Origin: Lachnospiraceae bacterium UBA7012
GTDB taxonomy: Bacteria; Bacillota; Clostridia; Lachnospirales; Lachnospiraceae
Direction of reading: 5' to 3'
DNA length: 31,904 nt
NCBI GenBank assembly: GCA_002449595.1
Contig: DJXE01000168.1
Coordinates: forward strand, 1-31,904
This document shows positions 1 to 5,651 of the stretch, piece by piece. The notes beneath the pieces were generated by a model. The model had not been told where the DNA came from. It made no database searches and worked only from the letters and a program-made list of their open reading frames with translations. Position 1 is the first letter of the stretch; every line of letters starts with the position of its first letter. A program made the position numbers and the translations under genes.

Positions 1-9
1 AGCGGACGT

Positions 10-83
10 CGGGGTGTAGCGCAGCTGGCTAGCGCACTTCGTTAGGGACGAAGGGGGCGCGTGTTCAAATCACGTCACTCCGA
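10..83 (+). tRNA. tRNA-Pro (anticodon AGG)
   Basis: A full cloverleaf can be folded by eye. The acceptor stem is CGGGGTG (10-16) against CACTCCG (76-82), the D stem GCGC/GCGC, the anticodon stem CTTCG/CGAAG, and the T arm GCGTG-TTCAAAT-CACGT. The C1-G72 pair with discriminator A83 is typical of bacterial proline tRNA. The anticodon loop is TTAGGGA (42-48), so the anticodon is AGG at 44-46, reading CCU and, if A34 is deaminated to inosine, more. CCA is not encoded. AGG is uncommon in bacteria, where GGG, UGG and CGG are the usual proline set. The tRNA call is firm and the isotype is very likely. Confidence 0.93.
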
Positions 84-90
84 CTAAGGG

Positions 91-121
91 AAAGGAGATA
101 CGAAAGTATCTCCTTTTTCTT
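91..121 (+). terminator. Rho-independent terminator of tRNA-Pro
   Basis: A perfect 11-bp stem, AAAGGAGATAC (91-101) and GTATCTCCTTT (106-116), is closed by a GAAA tetraloop and runs into a T-rich tail. It lies 8 bases after the tRNA and ends that transcription unit. Confidence 0.93.
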
Positions 122-166
122 GTTGTATGGAGCGTACACGAACTTGTCGGCATGGCTCATGATATG

Positions 167-216
167 TTGTCCGCCCGGCATCGCAGGTGCTACACTTTTG
201 TAAAACAGTGTATTAT
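167..216 (+). promoter_or_regulatory. Candidate promoter of the serine hydrolase gene
   Basis: Two overlapping candidates lie between the terminator and the start at 260. One is TTGTCC (167-172), 18 bp, TACACT (191-196). The other is a -10-like TATTAT (211-216) preceded by TG. Neither has a strong -35, so this is only a plausible assignment for a gene that must start its own transcript after the terminator. Confidence 0.3.
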
Positions 217-259
217 CGTCGCTCGGCGTTTTAAGCCGAAGCGGCAGGGGAGAGATGCC

Positions 260-1750
260 ATGGAAAAGAAGCCGTTTGAATACGTGAAGCCGGAAGAAGC
301 GGGAATTCCGTCCCGCGCGATCATCCGCTATCTGAATGCCATTCGCAGGCAAAGGATCTGCCTGCACTCGCTGCTGATCATCCGCGGCGGGAAGATCGCG
401 TACGAGGCCAACTGGGCGCCGATGCACTCGACGCAGAAGCACAGGATGTACTCAGTCAGTAAATCATTCGTCTCTGTCGCGATAGGGCTTCTCGCATCAG
501 AAGGGAAGATCAGCCTGGATGATCCGGTGATTAAGTATTTCCCTGACAAGGCGACGGCGTATCCGGGGGACTACAAGGCGAAAGCCACGATTCGGGACAT
601 GCTGAAGATGAGCTCCCTGTTTGACGTGCAGCCCTACGACGGGGCAAAGGATCTCGACTGGATCTCGTGCTTCTTCAACACGAAGTCGGATCACGAGAGC
701 GGCATGGTCCACTGCTACGATACGATGGCGACAGTGCTTTGCACCGCGATCGTGGAGCGCGTCACGGGGCAGAAGCTCCTCGACTACCTCCGGCCGCGGC
801 TCCTGGACCCGATCGGCTTCTCGGAGGACGCGTGGTGCGTCGAGACGCCGTGCGGGCTGTCCTGGGCGGGCAGCGGCATCATGTGCACGACGCGGGACCT
901 CGCGAAGTTCGCGAACGTCGTCATGCACGGCGGGGAATATGAAGGGAAGCAGCTCCTGCCCGCGGATTATATCCGCGAGGCGACTTCCTACCAGATCAGC
1001 AACATGGTCAATGACAACTCGATTCAGCAGGGGTACGGATACCAGTTCTGGCGCTTTCCGGAGAACGGCTTCGGCTGTGTCGGTATGGGCAGCCAGCTCG
1101 CGGTCTGCCTGCCGGACCGGGACCTGATCCTCGTCACGACCGGCGACACGCAGGAGCTGGAGGCGAGGCAGTACGCGGCGTTCCACCTGTTCTACGACCT
1201 GGTGCTGCCGGAGATCGAGGACGGGCCTGTTGCCGCTGTTCAGAAGGATATAGAGGAACTGAAGGAGAGGACGGAAGGACTGGTCCTGCAGCTGACGCCG
1301 GGGATGGAAGACCATCCTGTGTGCAGCAAGGCGGACGGCGTGCTCTACCGGATGGACACGAACCCGCTCGGGTGGACGCAGGTGCGGTTCACATTCGATG
1401 CGGAAGATGCCTCTGGCACCGTGCACTACACGAACGCGAGGGGAGAGAAGGAGATTCAGTTCGGATTCGGGAAGCAGGTGATCGGAGAATTCCCGGAGAC
1501 GCACTACTCCGGAAGACGCATCTCGGAGCCGAAGGGCACGGGATACCGGTATGCGGCGAGCGCCGGCTGGGACACGGCGGGTGCGCTGACGGTCTACTGC
1601 TATATCATCGATGACTATTTCGGGACGTTGAAGATGACCTTCGCGTTCTCACAGGACGGAAGGGATATGACGCTGTACGCCTCCAAGGTGGCGGAGTGGT
1701 TCCTGGACGACTACGTCGGAACCGCGAGCGGACATGCCATAGACGCGTAA
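260..1750 (+). CDS. Beta-lactamase-family serine hydrolase (CubicO-type)
   Basis: Protein of 496 residues in the class C beta-lactamase / penicillin-binding-protein-like family, cytoplasmic because no signal peptide is visible. The S-x-x-K catalytic motif is Ser65-Val-Ser-Lys68. The second-motif tyrosine is probably Tyr153, and a Gly-rich third-motif region with GMGSQ follows. The domain covers roughly residues 10-330; the C-terminal 160 residues are a separate beta-rich extension of unknown role. The ATG at 260 is chosen because AGGGGAGAG sits just upstream. An in-frame ATG at 152 would add 36 Arg-rich residues with no ribosome binding site. Members are esterases, amidases or peptidases, so the substrate cannot be predicted and antibiotic resistance should not be inferred. 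It is flanked by terminators and is probably monocistronic. Confidence 0.85.
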   Translation: MEKKPFEYVKPEEAGIPSRAIIRYLNAIRRQRICLHSLLIIRGGKIAYEANWAPMHSTQKHRMYSVSKSFVSVAIGLLASEGKISLDDPVIKYFPDKATAYPGDYKAKATIRDMLKMSSLFDVQPYDGAKDLDWISCFFNTKSDHESGMVHCYDTMATVLCTAIVERVTGQKLLDYLRPRLLDPIGFSEDAWCVETPCGLSWAGSGIMCTTRDLAKFANVVMHGGEYEGKQLLPADYIREATSYQISNMVNDNSIQQGYGYQFWRFPENGFGCVGMGSQLAVCLPDRDLILVTTGDTQELEARQYAAFHLFYDLVLPEIEDGPVAAVQKDIEELKERTEGLVLQLTPGMEDHPVCSKADGVLYRMDTNPLGWTQVRFTFDAEDASGTVHYTNARGEKEIQFGFGKQVIGEFPETHYSGRRISEPKGTGYRYAASAGWDTAGALTVYCYIIDDYFGTLKMTFAFSQDGRDMTLYASKVAEWFLDDYVGTASGHAIDA

Positions 1751-1760
1751 GATTAATCAG

Positions 1761-1806
1761 CAGAGTTCGGCAGTTAAGCAGAACTCGACAGTTAAGCGGA
1801 GTTTAG
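1761..1806 (+). repeat. Two 18-bp direct repeats plus a partial third
   Basis: The units at 1761-1778 and 1779-1796 share CAGA..TCG.CAGTTAAG and differ at three positions. A partial third copy follows to 1806. GAGTTC (1763-1768) and GAACTC (1781-1786) could also pair as a hairpin. The AGTTC/GAACT arms recall the hairpin repeats at 5416-5561, but the relation is uncertain. It sits in the 3' untranslated region of the hydrolase gene. Confidence 0.55.
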
Positions 1807-1819
1807 AAGCCAAGCACAG

Positions 1820-1860
1820 GCTCAACTGGGCAGCGCAAGAGCGGGCTCAGTTGAGCTTTT
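1820..1860 (+). terminator. Terminator of the serine hydrolase gene, overlapping the convergent gene's stop
   Basis: The stem GCTCAACTG (1820-1828) pairs with CAGTTGAGC (1848-1856) and is followed by TTTT. The 19-nt loop is large. The 3' arm overlaps the stop codon (1847-1849) of the minus-strand gene, so the two genes are packed tail to tail. No T-run exists on the minus side, so it should mainly serve the + transcript. Confidence 0.75.
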
Positions 1861-2830
1861 GTGTGTTATAGAGCCCTTTGATGTGGGATTCATAGTACTC
1901 CGGGATCGACTCCGCGGAGACCATCTCGCGGTATGTGTCCGCGGAGACTTCGTAATAGGCGAACAGCGAGTCGTCTTCTCTAAAGCGAAGGAAAAGGACG
2001 CGGTTGTCGAAGTTGTACCCGATCTGGGAGATCTCGCCGGACGCGATGCCCTGCATGTTCATCGCCTGCTGGTCTCTCAGCGCGGTGAGATAGCCTCTCG
2101 CGCTGGTGATCTCCTTGCCGGTGAGCGGGTCGGTCACCCCTTTGTAGAGCTCGGCGAACTCGGAATCCAGCGTCTCCACGTAGGTCTTCCACGTGCGGTA
2201 GTTGTGATAAGTGACGATAGAATAGATCAGAAGCGCGGCGCAGAGTGCGCTGAGGACCGCGATCGCGATGTGGGACGGCCTCGCGTACTGCCTGCCGCAG
2301 CCGGTGCAGCGCCTCGTCACGGGATCGATCGCGCCACCGCAGTGCCTGCAGTAGGTCACGCTGCCGGCTGGCATCATCCGTGCGGGATCCTGTGCGCCGT
2401 CATCTTCCTGCGGCGCCCCGGAAGGCTGCGCCATCGGCGTTCTCACAGCGGCGGCCGGGCTGCTCTGGACCGCGGAAGCCCGCGCGAGCGACTGTGCGCC
2501 GATATTGCCGGCATTCTCGCCGGAACCTGTGCTGTTTAAGGAAGATCTCTTAGCCATATCCACATTATCCTGTCTTGCATTCGCACCGTAATAAGAGAGC
2601 ATGATCTGCACCATCGCCGCGATGATGATCGCGATGAGGCCGTACCCGGCGAGCAGGAGCTGCCGGAAGAACGCGCCGGCGCCGACAAAGAAGAGACCGG
2701 CCGCAAACAGCACGACGCTCAGCAGGCTGATGATCGTCGCGAGCGGATTTCCTTTATAAATCAGTGAATAATTTCTTCTACTGAACATGGATCGCATTGC
2801 CCTCTCGATGAATGATTCTGACGAACTCAT
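1847..2830 (-). CDS. Zinc-ribbon membrane protein, unknown function
   Basis: The only real minus-strand gene; 327 residues. Order of parts: a short N-terminus, two membrane segments (about 31-50 and 57-82), a low-complexity Ala/Ser/Pro/Gln linker (about 90-155), a zinc ribbon with Cys161-x2-Cys164 and Cys175-x2-Cys178, a third membrane segment (about 187-208), and a 120-residue C-terminal domain rich in aromatic and acidic residues. The start is set by GAAGGAAGG immediately upstream on the minus strand; a longer frame to 2968 has no such site. Such proteins are common in Firmicutes but have no known role. The four cysteines suggest a structural zinc site. It shares no operon partner. Its neighbour is the divergent reductase gene. 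Confidence 0.8.
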   Translation of the reverse strand: MSSSESFIERAMRSMFSRRNYSLIYKGNPLATIISLLSVVLFAAGLFFVGAGAFFRQLLLAGYGLIAIIIAAMVQIMLSYYGANARQDNVDMAKRSSLNSTGSGENAGNIGAQSLARASAVQSSPAAAVRTPMAQPSGAPQEDDGAQDPARMMPAGSVTYCRHCGGAIDPVTRRCTGCGRQYARPSHIAIAVLSALCAALLIYSIVTYHNYRTWKTYVETLDSEFAELYKGVTDPLTGKEITSARGYLTALRDQQAMNMQGIASGEISQIGYNFDNRVLFLRFREDDSLFAYYEVSADTYREMVSAESIPEYYESHIKGLYNTQKLN

Positions 2831-2923
2831 TCTACCTTCCTTCGCCCTGTGAAGCAAGAACCGTGTCGCGGCGAAGCCGCGCGCAAAAGCGTTTTCCCCG
2901 CCCGTGCGTCCCATATATATTCG

Positions 2924-2932
2924 TGGTAAGAT
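2924..2932 (+). promoter_or_regulatory. Extended -10 promoter candidate upstream of the reductase gene
   Basis: TGGTAAGAT is an extended -10 element (TGn then TAAGAT at 2927-2932). The same ATTCGTGGTA string precedes the CofE-like gene (near 15886). No good -35 lies 17 bp upstream, which is tolerated for extended -10 promoters. A second -10-like TATAAA lies at 3021-3026. If transcription starts near 2939, the leader is about 200 nt. Confidence 0.4.
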
Positions 2933-3026
2933 AAGCAGGACGGAGTCGGTTCCGCGGCGGGAAATCACGCGCGCGGCGAGGCTCCGGAGAAGCTGGTGAC
3001 GACACAGAGAACACTAGAGGTATAAA

Positions 3027-3120
3027 GTTTGAAAGTCCTGCCGATGCAGTACTTTCAAACCGCACCATCGGTGCTGACGCACCGGGTGCCGCATTCGGCA
3101 AAACCACATTCGTGGATTTT
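3027..3120 (+). other. Hairpin-rich leader of the ketopantoate-reductase-like gene
   Basis: GTTTGAAAGT (3027-3036) and ACTTTCAAAC (3051-3060) form a perfect 10-bp stem. After one mismatch it continues as CTGC/GCAG around a CGAT loop. Next come alternating blocks GCACC-atc-GGTGC-tgac-GCACC-g-GGTGC (3062-3089), which can pair in mutually exclusive ways. These are followed by TGCCG-catt-CGGCA (3087-3100) and CCAC-attc-GTGG then ATTTT (3104-3120). The gap between the divergent genes (2831-3139) holds no gene that I can see. The structure is seen directly; a regulatory role is inference. Confidence 0.55.
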
Positions 3121-3139
3121 GCCTCAGCGAGGAATAGGC

Positions 3140-4066
3140 ATGACAGTCAGATCGGCAGCACTTATCGGCGCGGGCGCGGTGGGCGCCTATTTCATATGGG
3201 GGATGGCCGGCGTACCGGACATCGATTTCTGCCTGGTGGCGGAAGGAGAGCGCGCGGAGCGCTTGCAGAGGGACGGCGTCCTCATCAACGGCGAGACGTA
3301 TCATCTGCCGGTGAAGCCGCCGGAGGAAGCGAAGGACTGCGACCTCATCATCGTCGCGGTCAAGTACAGCGGTCTGGAGAGCGCCATCTCAGAGATCCGG
3401 CGTATGGCCGGCGAGGACACGATCGTCCTCAGCGTCATGAACGGCATCGACAGTGAGGACCTGATCGCGGCGGAGATCGGGGAGGCGCGCGTCATGCACG
3501 CCTTTATGCGCATCGCCTCGCGGCGCGCGGACGGACGGATCGCGTTCGATCCGGAGGTCACGGCGGGCGTTTTCTTCGGGGAGAAGGACAGGAACAACGA
3601 GACGGACAGAGTCGCCGCGCTGTGCGAGTTCTTCGGGAAGACGAACGTGAAATTCCACGTCTGCGAGGACATCATCCTGAAACAGTGGGAGAAGTACCAG
3701 ACCAATATCTGCTACAACCTGCCGCAGGCGGTCCTGGGGACGGGTTACGGCTCTTACTTTGACAGCGAGCACGTGGAGTACATCCGCGCGGCGCTGGACA
3801 GGGAGCTCGTCGCGGTCGCGCACGCGGAAGGGATCGCGCTGCAGCCGCTGCAGCTGAAGTACCAGGGCTATCAGAAGTCTGCGCGCTACTCGACGCTGCA
3901 GGACCTGGACGCGAAGCGGCACACCGAGATCGACATGTTCCTTGGTGTCCTGATTGAAAAGGCGCAGTCGCACGGAATCGAGGTGCCGGCATCCCGGCTC
4001 ATATTCCATGAGATCAAGGCGCTGGAGGAGAAGAATGACGGAAAATTCGACTATGACGGAGAATGA
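3140..4066 (+). CDS. Ketopantoate reductase family oxidoreductase (ApbA/PanE-like)
   Basis: 308 residues, close to the normal family length. The N-terminal Rossmann fold has the dinucleotide motif Gly10-Ala-Gly12-Ala-Val-Gly15. The family core follows: a central VAVKYSGLE segment, the Lys/Asn-containing KYQTNICYN segment and the late TEIDMFLG motif. PanE reduces 2-dehydropantoate to pantoate with NADPH for coenzyme A synthesis. Many family members act on other 2-keto or beta-keto acids, so the substrate is uncertain. The ATG at 3140 follows GAGGAAT; an earlier in-frame TTG at 3029 lies inside the leader hairpin and is not credible. It overlaps the NUDIX gene by 32 bp, which indicates co-transcription. 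No other pantothenate genes are nearby, which argues against a dedicated vitamin pathway role. Confidence 0.85.
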   Translation: MTVRSAALIGAGAVGAYFIWGMAGVPDIDFCLVAEGERAERLQRDGVLINGETYHLPVKPPEEAKDCDLIIVAVKYSGLESAISEIRRMAGEDTIVLSVMNGIDSEDLIAAEIGEARVMHAFMRIASRRADGRIAFDPEVTAGVFFGEKDRNNETDRVAALCEFFGKTNVKFHVCEDIILKQWEKYQTNICYNLPQAVLGTGYGSYFDSEHVEYIRAALDRELVAVAHAEGIALQPLQLKYQGYQKSARYSTLQDLDAKRHTEIDMFLGVLIEKAQSHGIEVPASRLIFHEIKALEEKNDGKFDYDGE

Positions 4067-4685
4067 GAAGAAGGTGGAGACGGACGACATCCGGATCTCT
4101 GATGAGGAGCGCGCGGCGCTCACATGGGAGGTCGTGAGCCTGGAGCACACGCTGCAGGATGAGTGGATCGACTTCCGAACGGTCGCGTACCGGTTTCCGG
4201 ACGGGTCGACGTTCTCCCCGTTTTACAGTTACAGCAGGCGCAGCTACGTCGTGATCGTGGCCTCCGACCCGGAGGGCAGGTATCTGTGCGTCAGGCAGTT
4301 CCGGCACGGGATCGGCGAAGTGACGACGGAGTTCCCGGCGGGCGGCATCGAGACCGGCGGCGCGGAGTACGCGCAGACGCCGGGGGCGGAGAGCACGCTG
4401 GAGGCCGCAAAAAGGGAGCTGCTCGAGGAGACCGGCTACGAGTCGGACGAGTGGAGCCACCTTATTTCGGTTCCCTCGAACGCGACGATCGCGGACAACT
4501 ACGCCCACGTCTACCGCGCGAAAAACTGCCGGCGCGTGCATGAACTGCATTTGGATGAAACTGAGTTTCTGCGCGTAAAACGCTTTTCTGCGGATGATAT
4601 CGAAGAGATGATCCGGCTGGGGCAGTTCCAGCAGGCGATGCACGTGATGGCGTGGCTCCTCGCACAGCGCGAAGACCAGATTTAA
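4035..4685 (+). CDS. NUDIX hydrolase, ADP-ribose pyrophosphatase-like
   Basis: 216 residues. The NUDIX catalytic helix is visible as REL-L-EETGY (Arg127 to Tyr135), preceded by EFPAGG (about 99-104), as in ADP-ribose and other nucleoside-diphosphate-sugar pyrophosphatases. Between the PAGG turn and the catalytic helix there is an unusual Gly/Ala/Glu-rich insert of about 14 residues (106-119), so the strict G-x5-E-x7-REUxEExGU spacing is broken on its N-terminal side. The ATG at 4035 follows GGAGGAG and lies inside the upstream gene. A second ATG at 4053 is possible. The likely reaction is hydrolysis of a diphosphate linkage to two monophosphates. It is cytoplasmic and translationally coupled to the reductase. 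Confidence 0.85.
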   Translation: MTENSTMTENEKKVETDDIRISDEERAALTWEVVSLEHTLQDEWIDFRTVAYRFPDGSTFSPFYSYSRRSYVVIVASDPEGRYLCVRQFRHGIGEVTTEFPAGGIETGGAEYAQTPGAESTLEAAKRELLEETGYESDEWSHLISVPSNATIADNYAHVYRAKNCRRVHELHLDETEFLRVKRFSADDIEEMIRLGQFQQAMHVMAWLLAQREDQI

Positions 4686-4735
4686 TAACAGTCAATCAAC
4701 ATATTCAAGCAAAAAACAAGGACAGGGAGGAAGAC

Positions 4736-5425
4736 ATGAAACGATCAGAGATCAATCAGGCGCTGCGGAAAATGGAAGACATGATAAACCGGCTGAATTA
4801 TTATCTTCCGCCGTTCTGCCATTTCACTCCTGAGGAGTGGGAGAGCAAGGGCCACGAGTACGACGAGATCCGCGACAACATGCTCGGCTGGGACATCACG
4901 GACTTCGGCCAGGGCAATTTCTCGAAGATCGGGTTCTCGCTGATCACGATCCGCAACGGCAACCAGAAGCAGCCGGAGAAGTACCCGAAGCCGTATGCGG
5001 AGAAGCTTCTCTACCTGGACGAGGGCCAGTACGCGATGAACCACTTCCACTGGTACAAGATGGAGGACATCATCAACCGCGGCGGCGGCAACATCCTGAT
5101 CCGCGTCTACAATGCGCACGACGACGAATCGATCGACTATGACAGCGACGTGACGATCCATATGGACGGCGTGACGAAGGTCGTGCCGGCCGGCACGCAG
5201 GTGCGCCTGACGCCCGGCGAGAGCCTCACGATCACGCAGCGGCTGTATCACGACTTCTCAGTGGAAGAGGGGACCGGCGCGGTCCTGATCGGCGAAGTCA
5301 GCCAGTGCAACGACGACAACACGGACAACAGGTTCAATCCTCCCGCGGGCCGCTTCCCGCAGATAGAAGAAGATGAGGCGCCTTATCGCCTGTTATGTAA
5401 CGAGTATCCCCCGGCAGCGGAGTAG
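4736..5425 (+). CDS. D-lyxose ketol-isomerase (cupin-type, mannose-active family)
   Basis: 229 residues, full length for the cupin-fold D-lyxose isomerase family. Likely metal ligands are His103 and His105 (NHFHWYK), Glu110 and His172 (LYHDF). The family interconverts D-lyxose with D-xylulose and D-mannose with D-fructose using a divalent metal. The ATG at 4736 follows AGGGAGGAAG. The stop at 5423-5425 lies inside the first tandem repeat (5416-5561). The next gene downstream is a GH38 alpha-mannosidase, so isomerising released mannose is a natural role here; this is inference from context. The protein should be cytoplasmic. Confidence 0.85.
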   Translation: MKRSEINQALRKMEDMINRLNYYLPPFCHFTPEEWESKGHEYDEIRDNMLGWDITDFGQGNFSKIGFSLITIRNGNQKQPEKYPKPYAEKLLYLDEGQYAMNHFHWYKMEDIINRGGGNILIRVYNAHDDESIDYDSDVTIHMDGVTKVVPAGTQVRLTPGESLTITQRLYHDFSVEEGTGAVLIGEVSQCNDDNTDNRFNPPAGRFPQIEEDEAPYRLLCNEYPPAAE

Positions 5426-5561
5426 TTCGCATCAAGCGAACTGCGGGCAACTCGGCGGGAATTAGCGGAGCAGTTCACATCAGGTGAACTGCGTAGCGAC
5501 TCGGCGGGAATTAGCGGAGTAGTTCGCATCAAGCGAACTGCGTAGCGACTCGGCGGGAATT
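5416..5561 (+). repeat. Three tandem 48-49-bp hairpin repeats
   Basis: The units are 5416-5463 (48 bp), 5464-5512 (49 bp) and 5513-5561 (49 bp), each beginning AGCGGAG and ending CTCGGCGGGAATT. Each holds a 9-bp hairpin with a 5-nt loop. Units 1 and 3 have GTAGTTCGC-ATCAA-GCGAACTGC; unit 2 has GCAGTTCAC-ATCAG-GTGAACTGC. The differences in unit 2 are compensatory (G-C to A-T, T-G to C-G), so the stem is preserved while the sequence changes. A diverged fourth unit may follow (about 5562-5610). There are no unique spacers, so this is not a CRISPR array. Confidence 0.85.
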
Positions 5562-5618
5562 ACAGAGTAATTCCCGTCCGCGAAGCGGATCAGGCGAAGG
5601 ACTCAGACCTGAGCCTGA
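5554..5618 (+). other. Further hairpins after the tandem repeats
   Basis: CGGGAATTAC (5554-5563) and GTAATTCCCG (5567-5576) form a perfect 10-bp stem with a 3-nt loop. TCCGC-GAA-GCGGA follows (5577-5589), then TCAGGC (5590-5595) pairing with GCCTGA (5613-5618). None is followed by a T-run, so none is a standard terminator. They separate the isomerase and mannosidase genes and may protect or process the shared message. Confidence 0.6.
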
Positions 5619-5651
5619 CCACATGGAAAGACATAGAAAAGGAGGCCCATC

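Noticed and set aside
260..1750. Antibiotic-resistance beta-lactamase
   Set aside because: No signal peptide, an added C-terminal domain and only family-level motifs; the family is mostly esterases and peptidases.
5416..5561. CRISPR array
   Set aside because: Units abut directly with no unique spacers, and there are no cas genes nearby.
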